A stretch of DNA of 64,000 bases from Echinometra lucunter (lineage: Eukaryota; Echinodermata; Echinoidea; Camarodonta; Echinometridae): NCBI GenBank assembly GCA_029962745.1, contig CM057151.1:36405081-36469080 (forward strand), given 5' to 3'. The notes under the pieces were generated by a model. It worked only from the letters and a program-made list of their open reading frames with translations. It did not search any database and had not been told where the DNA came from. The position numbers and the translations under genes are program-made. Below, one piece after another: positions 46,538-57,775 of this stretch; positions within the stretch are counted from its first letter, which is position 1; every line of letters begins with the position of its first letter.

Positions 46538-46779
46538 TTAGGCGTCTTAGCTTTATGTTGTGCGAAAGAATGCGTCCGGAACGTACTTGGAAAAGTTATT
46601 GAAAAATCAAATCTTTCAAACAATTATTGATAATCTCATGGGTAGCATGTAGATGTTGTAAATCTTTGCTAAAATTCTATTCCAGTATGTCAAAATAGAC
46701 ATTTTAATTTTTTAATTTTTGTATTTTGTGTTCTGGATGAGTTCTTTTGCACAATGACATAAAGATAAAATGACTTACC
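46538..46779. mobile_element. MITE family N, copy 2
   Basis: The terminal repeats TTAGGCGTCTTAGCTTTATG and the inverse of GGTAAGTCATTTTATCTTTATG match copy 1 at 32223. The interior is inverted relative to that copy. Confidence 0.86.
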
Positions 46780-47038
46780 AACATGGATAGTGGAGAAACT
46801 AAATGAAATTCTGGACTTTTAATGATTAGGTACATGCATGGGAGTTTATAATGGGTCATTTGATTTTACAAAATAAATGGTAAAATATAAATTTATACAA
46901 TTATGTCAGTTGATTGAAATCCAGAGTTATTTTCTGGGAGTATAAGTTTAGATCTCGTAGAAGGTTTGTCATCTAGGATATAGAAACTAATTTGAAGTGC
47001 AATGGATGTGGCAAGTTTCATGAGAAATCAGTCTGACA

Positions 47039-47533
47039 TTAAAGGCATTGGCTAACTTTGTGAGTAGCTGATTTAAAAAATTCTCAAACTAAGATGAAAC
47101 ATGTCTATGAGTACTTGTATTTGTACTCAAAAACCCTGAAACTAACCATAATTTGGAATGAAAAAGTGTAAGTTAGAAGCAAACGGCGATTTTATTATCC
47201 TTCGTCTCATGAGACGATCACTAAGAGAACCACTTTGCTTGAATTTGAAAATGCCGTTATGTGCCTCCCGCAGCGTGATACGCCAATACACACAGTACGG
47301 TAAGGTGAGTCATATGCGCATGCGCACTCCTTATGTCTATTCTGTGCAACTGACCCTCATATATTTTTCAAACATTGGTTCACATTTTTGATAATTATAA
47401 ATACTTCCTGTGGATATTATACTTTGAAACTTTCAGACTGGTATTTCTACACTATAACCCTTATGTTTATCCCATTTTCAAGTAACAAAACAAGATTTTT
47501 TAAAATCATAACAATCTTAACCAATGCCTTTAA
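47039..47533. mobile_element. Repeat family C, copy 3 (full length, TTAA type)
   Basis: It begins TTAAAGGCATTGGCTAAC and ends TTAACCAATGCCTTTAA. It is inverted relative to copies 1 and 2. The NRF-1-like palindrome TGCGCATGCGCA is intact at 47315-47326. The + frame 47158-47391 is a by-product. Confidence 0.92.
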
Positions 47534-48633
47534 TTGACTAGAAAGGAGACACCTGTTGAATTCATCTAGTTTATACCCTCCAAAAAGGTTCTGCAATTTA
47601 AGTTTGAGGAATGATATCGTTCTTGTTAGTGATCTATGAAAAATGCAACAGGTATCATAGAAAAGCTCCATTATCCCTCTTTGCAATGATGTGCCATTTG
47701 CCATGATTATATAATCATGGAATGTGCATACTCAATGAATATAGGGCTAAGTCAGAAGTGAAATGTTGCAAAATCATTGTTTTTGACACATTGGTTTATT
47801 TTGGAGATGCAATGTGTTTAGAATATGCCGAGGTGTTAGTGAATGTCTTGCATGAATGTCAGTGGTGTAGTGTTCTTTTCTGTAAAGAATGAAATGAGTT
47901 TGAATGATGTTCCGGTGATTGTTGATGAGGTCCAAAGATATGAATGATATTATGCCCTTTTGTTTGGAAAATGATATTTGCCTTGAATAATGTTTGCGTG
48001 AGGTAGAGCTGTAGAGGTGAATTAAGTGAGCCCCATTTGGATAGCAAGGAAGTGTGCTGAAAAAAATCTTCGAGTAACCACAGGGAACATGTAAGAGGTA
48101 GTGGGTGGTTACTTCTCGGCAATCGTTGTCATCGTTCAAACCACCTTGTATGCGTCATCTGCATATCCTGTTATGTAAACAGTTTATTTTTCCAACAGCT
48201 ATTTTGAATGTTAATCAACCAATATCTTTTCATGGTCTGGAGCACAGTGATTGATATGGCCCCGGACATAATAACATTGGTATCCTATTACCACACTGAC
48301 ATTTCATTATTCAACGGCCGAGGCATCATGACGCAAACCAAATATAAACGTCAACCAAATAAGAACGTCATTCTTGACCTCCCATGCACACATTTGATGC
48401 ATCCGCTTTACCCCCCTGAAGGCCCTGTTTTCCTTTTTTTCAATGTCAGGGTTACTGTTGTGCTTTTTATTCAAGAATATAAATACACCATCAACAATCA
48501 TGTATGAAGCAATACCATGGTGGAAGGTTTTTCATCTGTCAAATGATTAATGCTGGAGGACATCGCATTCATTGATGCACCAATGGAAGCAGAGGCCTGA
48601 TGTTGTAAAAGAGCATTCAGTTAAAGGAAGTTG
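47534..48633. other. Intron sequence with no recognised feature
   Basis: Overlapping minus-strand frames (47774-48139) lack known motifs. No repeat pairs were seen. Confidence 0.45.
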
Positions 48634-48886
48634 CACTCTTATTTCTGCGGAGTAAAATTCGGCTCGGAATGGAGTCAACTCTATTCGGACTTAAAGTGAC
48701 TTGGATTTCCGAATTAATTTGACTTGGAATGGAGTTACTTTGACTCAAATTTAGTCGATTCTCAGTTGATGCTACACATTCCAAGTCAAAATTTATTTGG
48801 AAATCTGAGTCACTTTAATTCAGAATAGAGTTGACTCCCAGCTGACGCCATTCCGAGTCAAATTTGACTCCGCAGAAATTAGAGTG
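48634..48886. mobile_element. Palindromic MITE, family S
   Basis: A 253-bp near-complete inverted repeat starting CACTCTTATTTCTGCGGAGT and closing with its inverse. The arms share GACTCGGAATGG, GAGTCAACTCTATTC, TTAAAGTGACT and TTTTGACTTGGAATG. Confidence 0.9.
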
Positions 48887-48964
48887 TGTAGGGTGGAGTG
48901 CTCTGGTGAAAAATTGCTTGGCTGCCAATAATGACCAAATTCTTATTTTCAAACCTGGACATAT

Positions 48965-48999
48965 ACCTAACCCTAACCCTAAAACCTAACCTAAAGCCA
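48965..48999. repeat. Short interstitial telomere-like repeat
   Basis: Two CCTAAC-type hexamers plus degenerate CCTAAA and CCTAAC copies. It is too short to be a telomere. Confidence 0.7.
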
Positions 49000-49039
49000 A
49001 GTACAACCCTACAATCTTAGAGAAATGTGCCATTTTCAA

Positions 49040-49225
49040 CCCTTTTTTTGTCCCGTATTTAGAACCCAACAGATCAAGAAAGGGGTTTTACAAAGGGTCC
49101 TTTATATTTTCAAGAACCCCACAAGGTTCCATGTACAACCAATAATGGTAGAGACCCCTTTGGAACCCTTCAGAGAACCTTTAATGGTTCTTTGAAGAAC
49201 CTCTCAAGGTTCCATATGTGGGACA
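49040..49225. repeat. AGAACC/GGTTCT repeat block T
   Basis: There are many interleaved inverted copies of AGAACC and GGTTCT, for example AGAACCTTTAATGGTTCT at about 49184, with AAGGTTCCAT twice. It is likely a decayed foldback element. TGTCCC and GGGACA lie near the two sides. Confidence 0.6.
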
Positions 49226-49684
49226 AGAAAAGGTTTTAATCAGTACCCCTTTTTCTCAGAGCGTAACCCTATATATTTCGTGAAGTAACAACCGGAGCAG
49301 TTTTTCCTGTAGTAAATGTCGGTACCATTTTGGCAAATACACCATAATGTTGGAGCTTCCTGGTGTAGAGGTTTATTAAGTTGATAACTTGATGCTCGGT
49401 CATACATTTTAGGATTTAAATTCCTGCCAGGTGTACGTGTACTGAAAAGATCATTTCGTCGACGATCATCCGAACCGTCGTATCCATCGGGTCTGGGATC
49501 AAAATATCGATTTTGAGTTTTCTGCGGAAAATAAAAGTGGAAGTCAAATTGCATATCTAGTGAAAGTTCCATGGTATAAAAATTTTCAGTTTTCGAGATA
49601 TTGAAATGTATTTAATGCTAGGACATATCAATCTTGTAAAAAATGCACTTTTCCCATTGAATTAGTGTACTGCCCCAAAGAGAA

Positions 49685-50320
49685 TACGACGGTTCAGTTG
49701 ACCGCGTGCATTGAATGTGGGATCGGCAAACTGTCGTATAGGNNNNNNNNNNNNNNNNNNNNNNNNNNNNNNNNNNNNNNNNNNNNNNNNNNNNNNNNNN
49801 NNNNNNNNNNNNNNNNNNNNNNNNNNNNNNNNNNNNNNNNNNNNNNNNNNNNNNNNNNNNNNNNNNNNNNNNNNNNNNNNNNNNNNNNNNNNNNNNNNNN
49901 NNNNNNNNNNNNNNNNNNNNNNNNNNNNNNNNNNNNNNNNNNNNNNNNNNNNNNNNNNNNNNNNNNNNNNNNNNNNNNNNNNNNNNNNNNNNNNNNNNNN
50001 NNNNNNNNNNNNNNNNNNNNNNNNNNNNNNNNNNNNNNNNNNNNNNNNNNNNNNNNNNNNNNNNNNNNNNNNNNNNNNNNNNNNNNNNNNNNNNNNNNNN
50101 NNNNNNNNNNNNNNNNNNNNNNNNNNNNNNNNNNNNNNNNNNNNNNNNNNNNNNNNNNNNNNNNNNNNNNNNNNNNNNNNNNNNNNNNNNNNNNNNNNNN
50201 NNNNNNNNNNNNNNNNNNNNNNNNNNNNNNNNNNNNNNNNNNGGATCAGCAAACTATCGTATAGGCACGCATTAATTTTGCATGTAAACTAAGCGATACG
50301 ACAGTTTGGCTGACTGCGCA
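49685..50320. repeat. Hairpin/tandem repeat interrupted by the gap
   Basis: The left flank has AATACGACGGTTCAGTTGAC and, inverted, GGCAAACTGTCGTAT. The right flank has AGCAAACTATCGTATAGG and, inverted, CGATACGACAGTTTGGCTGA. The same hairpin-like unit therefore lies on both sides of the N run. Confidence 0.7.
49743..50242. other. Assembly gap (500 N)
   Basis: Exactly 500 N, the usual placeholder for a gap of unknown length. Open frames that cross it are meaningless. The flanks share GGCAAACTGTCGTATAGG-like sequence on both sides. Confidence 0.99.
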
Positions 50321-52412
50321 CATTAAAAGAGCAGTGAAAAGTATTGTATTGTCTATGGTATTTTTATACAGCGGAAAGCTTGCCTCCTAAACCGAAAATA
50401 CGTGCATCTAGCTTTCTTGCGATATCTCCTCCAATTCTTAATTTTAAGTGAATATGTAGGAAATGATTCTTTTAGAAGAGATCTCGGGCATCCCTGTGAT
50501 GTATTTTTCTAGGAATAAAATCTTGGATGGCTTGGCACGAACGGTGGGAATATATGGTTAGATTTAGACTTGATTTTCTCAAAATAAGGGTTTCTGCGCA
50601 TCGTATAGTTATGCACGTATAGTTATATGACGTTATACAACTTTCCCCAGCCTTTGAAAAAGGGAGCAACCTTATAGTCTCTTTTATTCATGAGTTGAAT
50701 TGCTATTGAATGCTGCATGTGACCTATACGAAGTAAAATGTAATAATGTAAAGGTTTCTATTAAATATTACTTTCATGCAATGAATACATCCACGTGCTA
50801 TGGATATCTTTACATATTCTGTCATCATATGTAATATCAGAAGATGACAACACAGAATATATTAGTTATGCAACTGTGATCTTTCCTTGATTAAGAGTTC
50901 ATAAGAATTATGAATTATTCTTCACAAGGCTTCCTCCCACTTCTGGCATTAGAGAGGATTTCGATATCCCTGTTTCATAACTTGCATGCCACCAGATATG
51001 CAAAGGTTATCGAATGACTCCTATGCCATTCTACTCAATAAAAGAGGTTTGGCTAATCTTATTTCGAGGTTATAGGAGATGAAAGTGGATACTGCTTGGG
51101 ATAGTGATGACGATATTGATAAAATCGTTGAATATCTTTAAATTATAAATTATTGCTCTGATGTGACTAGCTTCATTTTCCTTTTAAGGTCCCTTGTGAT
51201 TCCCAAATCAAGGCAGTAATGTCACTAGTCATTATGATGGAAATGATGATGATTTGATAATCTTGATTATGAAAATGCTTATTGCGTGATAATATTTTTA
51301 TCATAAAACATGATGATTTGGATATCATTAACATAGAAAAAATCCATGTGTGCTTTGAAAAAAAAAAACCCAAACAAGTTCTATGAGCTCAGTCATTGTA
51401 TCTTAAGTTGATTCTGTTACATGGAATACAGTATTTGCAAGATGGTCCTTTTAACTCATGATATTAATTGGAACAATTATGGTATTAACAGTACTCATAA
51501 TTTTGAAGAAGTCATGATTATCATTTAATTTTTCATACTTATTCATTCACAAGTATAAGTAACAAACTGCCTGGGTAAATGCAAAATCATTTATGGATGA
51601 ATTTTTTCTGGAAAGGTCTCAAGATACTAGACAAACGGTTAGATTAGTCACTTGTTTTGGGTTTGTTTGATTTTTCTTGTAAACAAATTTGCATTCATTA
51701 CAGCATCACTAGACATTGGAGAAGTTTTACGTTATTATAGTACATGCACTTTGTCAAGTCATTTGAGTATTTGCGCAGAGTTGCTTCGTTTTCCCCCCTG
51801 CCATAATTCATTTAATAATTCATGTATTCCACCTTGATTGAAGGCCTTTTCCTTTGCCAGGCTGTGCTTTCCCCCACGTCATGATCCGCCACGATTAGGG
51901 AGCTATTTACTAACTCAAACCAAATCTCAGGCCCACCAGCAGAAGAGGATGACAAGGAGATGATCGCCCACTCTCCTTTCGCCCACTCTCTGTGTTTGTT
52001 TATTGTTTCCTTGTAAGGCATGAAGGAAAACATTCCACATTTAGAGTGAAATAATACTCTATTTATGGGCATATCCTACGCTAGGAGGTATAACTAATAT
52101 ATCCTTTTTTCCCCTTCCTCTTGTGATCACTATAGTAAGTCAATATTGTCAGTTTCCCCTTCTGAAGTATTTTCTTTTACACCTTGATCTTTAAATATTC
52201 AAATTCAGGAGTAAAACATTTTCCATGAACCACCCACTTAGCATCATTTTTTGGTCAGCAGATGATTATCAGTAGCTTCTGTGCCACGTTATACTTGCAT
52301 TGTTGACATTTATCGTAACTTTCACCCTGAATTTCTATTATTACAAAAAGCAAAACCACACTCATATCTCTATTTTGGATAAATATAAAAAGGTATTTTA
52401 ACATCTCTGTCT
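50321..52412. other. Intron sequence with no recognised feature
   Basis: About 2 kb of AT-rich sequence without named motifs, repeats or convincing frames. Confidence 0.5.
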
Positions 52413-53027
52413 TTAACCCATTCGTGACAGGAATTATTTAAAGCCTAATTTGATCAGCTTTTATTCTTCAAATTGGCAACACCAACATTTTTATTTTATT
52501 GCTACATTTTTCATATACAGTGCGTCCCAAAAAAAACGTTACACTTTTGAAATGGCTGCCAAATGAAAAATACAAGATTCTGGAAGAAAAAGGTTTATAT
52601 GTATGGATAGCTCATGGACTCAACTTTCACATGAGACCAAAAAGGCCGAAAATAATTCATGCTTGGATGAGCACTGCTCACTTTTGTAAAGGGTATGAAA
52701 ATTAGGTTGCGCAGGAATTGCACCTTTCAATTTGTGAGAGATGAGTCCTTTGGAGGTTACAGAATTGAGGGTGATATTATGAATTCATGATCAGTTGCAA
52801 TCAGTTAAGGTTTGCTGAGTGAGTTTTATGGTTTATTAAATCAAAATTTTATGCATGAGTGAACGGGAATTGCATTCATTATTGTAGCATTGTACCTTTC
52901 CCTGGTAGACTCAGTGGTGTGTTCATGGGAGTCAGGATTGGGTGATGGTACATGTTCTAGGTCGGAGGTGAGATAGGGTAAGACTTTGTTAGGTAGATGG
53001 GATAAGGGTCAAGAGGACAGTATGCCC

Positions 53028-53056
53028 CCCCCCCCTCTCTCTCTCTCTCTCTCTTG
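53028..53056. repeat. C-run plus (CT)n in the left arm of E
   Basis: C11 then a short CT array, at the mirror position of the much longer (AG)n in the right arm. Confidence 0.9.
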
Positions 53057-53740
53057 CTTCCTGTGTGCTAGTGCATATCCTGACAATTCACATTCTTTGG
53101 TCTCCACTCCAAAATATCCAAACCACCTTCCCTTATCCCTTATGAAGAGAGCAAGATTTTGCATTGAAGGAGGAGGTGGACATGTGGACCACTGAACTAG
53201 CAAACTTTGATTTTTAGTTTCCATTATCATTTATTTCCCCCTTTTCTCTCAAATAAGATGGATGAAACAGTTGTAAAATTGAAATGAATGAAAATCAACT
53301 GAAAACAAAGACTGACATGTTCATTTTACCAATTTGTGTTACACTGTACCGTTTTTCTTGCCCGAAACTCAACTGCTAAAATGACTGGTTGGTTGGATAA
53401 ATTTTGATTGAGTGATTGACTGAGTTATTGATTAATTATGATTGATTTATTGAATAATTCATTGATTGAATCGGCTGAATGGGGATTGAATGCTTGATTG
53501 ATTAATTGATTGACTGATACATTGATTAGTTGAATGATACCTAAATATTGATTGTCTAACTTACGGTATTGATTGACTGGACCGATAGAATGCCGATTGA
53601 CTTCAGGGTGTAATGGTGATACCAGTCCCAGTCCAATTTTGGAAATGCAGGTAGAATTCGGGATAGGGGAATGTGGTCGGGATATTTTGAGAGGAGCCAA
53701 CGGATGTGAATTGTAAAGATATGCAACAAGCACACCCAGG

Positions 53741-53790
53741 AAGAGAGAGAGGAGAGAGAGAGAAGAGAGAAAGAGAGAGAGAGAGGGAGG

Positions 53791-53834
<44 letters not shown>

Positions 53835-53861
53835 GAGAGAGAGAGAGAGAGGGGGGGGAGC
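53741..53861. repeat. Expanded (AG)n plus G-run in the right arm of E
   Basis: About 110 bp of AG repeats with GGGAGG interruptions, ending in G9. It is the counterpart of the left-arm CT array but about four times longer. Confidence 0.9.
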
Positions 53862-54680
53862 AATGCATGTCCTCTTAACCCTTATCCCATCTACCCAACA
53901 AAGTCTTACCTTGCATCTCACCTCCCCTGCACCATGTACCATCACCCAATCCTGACTCCCATGAACACACCACTGAGTCTACCAGGGAAAGGTACAATGC
54001 TACAATAAAGAATGCAATTCCTGTTCACTCATGCAATAAATTTGATTTAATAAACCATAAGATTCACTCAGCAAACATAAACTGACTGCACTGATCATAA
54101 ATTTATCATATCATCCTCAATTTTGTAACCTCCAAAGGACTTACCTCTCACAAATTGGAAGGCGCAATTCCTGCGCAACCTAATTTTCATACCCTTTACA
54201 AAAGTGAGCAGTGCTCACCCAAGCATGAATTACTTTCAGCCTTTTTGGTCTCATATGAAAGTTGAGTCCATGAGCTATCCATACATATAAACCTTTTTCT
54301 TCCAGGATCATGTATTTTTCATTTGGCGGCCATTTCAAAAGTGTAAAGTTTTTTTTGGGACGCACTGTATAACGTCATGTATCTGAAATGAATATAAATT
54401 GACAGAATTTATGATGAGAAGTCAAAAAGTTGCCAATTTGCAGGGGAAAATGGTGATTTTAAACTTTCTATCACATTGCCAATTTAAGGATTTTAATGCT
54501 TATTTTCCTTTAAAAAAATTTCAGCATCAAACAACAAATATTGACGCAACCAAAATGGGCACAGTTGGTGTAGAATTTTTTGCTCTTTCTTCTCATGTAT
54601 TTGGTACAATTTTTAGGGCTCTGCATCAAAAGTTATTAGGTCAAACCACAAAATGTGGACCTCTGTCACGAATGAGTTAA

Positions 54681-55039
54681 AGGGATGATAAAATCATGGT
54701 CATGCATCAAAATAAAATGTTACAGGTGAATATGAGAATGAGAAAAATTATTGGAGCATTTGCTGGAGGAGAAATAGTTACAATGTGTCAAATGATACCT
54801 TATTCTCAGGCCACTGAATTGAAATAAATTCATAACATCCCCAGGTCCCTCTTGGTCTGAACATCCAGAGATACTCATCTTTGCACAATTTTCAGTGAGA
54901 TAGGTGGGCCCTCCGGCAGGTGGTTGGGAGAATACTAGCTGCATATATGTAGGAGAAATGAAAAAATACTACATTGTTTGCTGTGATGAATGCACAAGCT
55001 GATGACAGCAATCTAGAGAACGGAGATGAGAAATATAAT
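54681..55039. other. Intron sequence with no recognised feature
   Basis: Only a chance minus-strand frame (54720-54944). Confidence 0.5.
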
Positions 55040-55697
55040 GGGTGATATGAGGCGACATGTCCTCGCAACAAATCCCTGCAACATTTTTAGTGTTCAGATA
55101 TGGTGCGACATTGTGGCGCCACTTATTTTCAATAAACATACATTAACATGTCTTGGAACATTGTATTTATTTCATCAATCAGGCATGGAAAAGAATTTTT
55201 ATGTTACCTAAAATGGAAGAATTCAGTTCTAATTTACGACGACAATTACAGTAAAATCTCAGTAACTTCACATGCATATCTGATATGTCACATCTGAATT
55301 ATGTTTTAATGATTTCATTCCCACATAATTACATGACATAAAGGGCTGTTCAGATATATGAGGCAATATTGTGGTGCCACAAAATTTTTAGTGTTCAGAT
55401 ATGGCGCGACATTGAGGCGCAACTTATGTTAATGGATGCGCATTAATGCGTCAACTCTCAAATAAAAGCGAGAACTTTGTCAAAACTTGCGCAGGCAAAC
55501 TCATGACATCATATTTTGCACAAACTTTTTTAGGAATTTGATTGGTGCACATTTTTTTGCAGCCAGGCAGCAAAAAAAAAAATGTGTCCTGCCTCAGCGA
55601 CATTTTTTTGTCGCCTCGTACCCCATTGACTTGTACACTGAAATGTTGCGGGGATTTGTTGCAATGACATGTCGCCTCTTTTCTGAACACCCCTTAA
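55040..55697. mobile_element. Repeat family F, copy 2, with shared extension
   Basis: The full F unit is 55339-55697, ending CTGAACACCCCTTAA. The adjoining 55130-55338 matches the extension at 11534-11737. A further partial F end (ATATGAGGCGACATGTCCTC) lies at 55046-55127. The order is therefore half-unit, spacer, full unit. Confidence 0.8.
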
Positions 55698-55852
55698 TGA
55701 AGAGTGTCTGAGAGTAGACTTATCTTTGGTTGAGAGGGACTAGAACATTTTTGTATAAATCAATTCACACTCTATGCATACATCTGGAATGAAAGTTACA
55801 AGTGATATCCTAAAATTTCAGACTGGGAGACTGTAGTACCTAACCCCTTGGC

Positions 55853-55905
55853 TACAAGAACCGGGTAGTCCCTGTAGTAGTCTATGGGAATTTGAGAATT
55901 CAGAA
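55853..55905 (-). repeat. Short dispersed repeat U, copy 6
   Basis: Read on the minus strand: TTCTGAATTCTCAAATTCCC, then ATAGACTACTACAGGGACTA and CCCGGTTCTTG. This is one of the best-preserved copies. Confidence 0.65.
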
Positions 55906-56185
55906 GTCAACGAGCTAACTTCCCCAAACGCATGGGGAAGATTGATACAGTTGATGACAACAGTTGGATTTAAAAGCATTTAGGAACAGCTAGGTCTTGT
56001 GTCTCGTGCATTCGTCAGCTAATGATGTATGACTTTAAAAGATGGATGGATGACCGACTGTGTTCTTTCATTAGCCCTTGTGTGTTTGGAGGTCATTCAC
56101 TTAGGCTGCCTTGCAAACTATGTGGGAGGAAAAATTCACCCTGGATAGACGGGAGTGGAGGAGGTAGCACACATGCAGGGCTATC

Positions 56186-56650
56186 GGCTTTTACTGAACA
56201 CTCAGGTCGCGGCTTGCTGGGTATGGGGCGCCAAGTGTTAACCAAGTTATTTGGTCCAAATTTGGTCCCAATTTAGTGTCAAAAGTTCACTCAAAACTTT
56301 ATTTCTTTATAGAATTCACAAACAGTGAACCATTTCGTTACAAAATGAAATGCAACAGACGATTTTGCAACAAAAACCCCTACTAATATGAATAAACAGA
56401 CAGGATTTATAATTATGATCTCTCATTAAACCTGCTATATCCACTTTGCCTGGGCATTGACTTTGTTTTGTTAAAAACACTTTGTGCATAGCAGAGGGCA
56501 GGAGGATCAGTTTACCAGAATATGCTTGTGGGCGTAGCTATGAGGGTTTTGGTTTTACTGTACACTGACTGTAGTTTTGGACTGAATAACCCAGTTAACA
56601 CTTGGCGCACCATACCCAGCGAGCCGCGACCCGAGTGTTTAGTAAAAGCC
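56186..56650. mobile_element. Palindromic-ended MITE, family V
   Basis: The inverted ends are about 75 bp: GGCTTTTACTGAACACTC, then GGTCGCGGCT, GCTGGGTATG and GCGCCAAGTGTTAAC, all repeated in inverse at the right. The internal 310 bp is AT-rich. A single copy is seen. Confidence 0.9.
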
Positions 56651-57660
56651 GGGTTATCCTGGTTCTTGGTTACCGGTCTAGGTGAAGCTTGATTCAGTTT
56701 TTATCTTATTCTCTATGAAATTTGAGTTTTCATGGGTTGGTGAGGTCCAAGTTCCAAACTTTGACTGAATCACCAACAGGGTTTGGTGGGTGTCTCTTAT
56801 GTAGTGCATTGGTGAATTTCTTTCCACTTGCTTGTTACAGTCAACTATATTTTGCTTTTAGACTACTTTGAGCACAGACTAAATAGCAGCTAAATGAAAA
56901 TTGTTTTTTAAAATTGGGTTTGGATGACATCATTATACATGTATATAAGTGTTTGGGCTCACTTAACTCAAAAGTGCTATCAGTCATCAAAAAAGATTTG
57001 TGAAATACAGTTTCAATGTATTATTCAGCAATGAATTGTGCATAAGATGTAGCTGAAGGGAGCACAACAACATCATGTTTTCTCCTTTTTCTTCAATAAA
57101 AAGTAAGTGAAGAACCAAAAAAAAAAAAAAAAAATCCCGTTAAAATATTCCTTATTTTGATAAAACCGCATACAGTAAAATTTTCACTTTCAATTGAAGC
57201 TTGTTTTCCTGTATATGAAAATGTAAATTTTCCTATACCTGTCCAGGTGTGTTCAATATCTGTAGCTGAGTTTTTGTGTATTTCTTCAGCAGCATTTTTC
57301 TTCATAATCAATAAGGCTTTTATTGCCACAGTTAAATTATTTTGTGCTAACATCAAAACTATATGAATTCAACACATACTTTAATCAAAAGATATGTTAG
57401 TTGTTTCTTTCAATCGGAAGGGAATTGATGCATGGTTACCATGGCGATCATTGTGAATGAGTTTTAAAATGTGGGTAAATTGCTTCAAGTGGAGGGATAT
57501 TAATACTGAAGCTGCATGAGCACACTGCAATTTGTTTTGAAATCGTCTCCTTTGTAGAAGAGCCTTGTCTACTCCATGTGTACTATATGTACTCTCATGT
57601 TGAAGTGTAGGAGAAAAGAGATTAAAAAGGAATCCAGCTGCCTTTTAATTTCACAGTGAT
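56651..57660. other. Intron sequence; poly-A run only
   Basis: A17-18 at about 57117-57134. Otherwise nothing was recognised. Confidence 0.5.
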
Positions 57661-57775
57661 AGTTTTATGAGAAAAAGAGGGAGGTGGGAAAAGAGAGAGA
57701 GATAGAGAGGGATAGAGATAGAGAAAGACAGAAGAATGATAAAGATATAGAGAAGGGAAGAAAGAAAGGGAGAGG
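57661..57775. repeat. (GA)n-rich purine tract
   Basis: Imperfect GAGA and GATAGA repeats on the + strand. Confidence 0.85.

Larger units (their letters stand above)
52518..54367. mobile_element. 1.85-kb foldback element E with Tc1/mariner-like tips
   Basis: The ends CAGTGCGTCCCAAAAAAAA and its inverse TTTTTTGGGACGCACTG are flanked by TA on both sides. The inverted arms are very long: 52518 to about 53140 and about 53663 to 54367. They share GCAGTGCTCA, CCTCCAAAGGAC, CAGGGAAAGGTACAATGC and more. The central 520 bp is rich in TGATTGATT-type repeats and has no transposase. Frames at 52499-52705 and 54180-54365 are the same arm read from each side. Confidence 0.93.
52413..54680. mobile_element. 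Repeat family D, copy 2, split by element E
   Basis: It starts TTAACCCATTCGTGACAGG and ends with CTGTCACGAATGAGTTAA. It is inverted relative to copy 1 at 10750-11166. The D sequence is continuous across the two flanks once 52516-54367 is removed. This means element E jumped into an older D copy. Confidence 0.92.

Noticed and set aside
48965..48999. Telomere
   Set aside because: Only about 35 bp of imperfect CCTAAC repeats inside an intron.
49662..50292. Three open frames of about 195 residues on both strands
   Set aside because: They are almost entirely N codons across the assembly gap.
52499..52705. Protein-coding gene duplicated at 54180-54365
   Set aside because: Both frames are the same inverted arm of element E, read from opposite ends.
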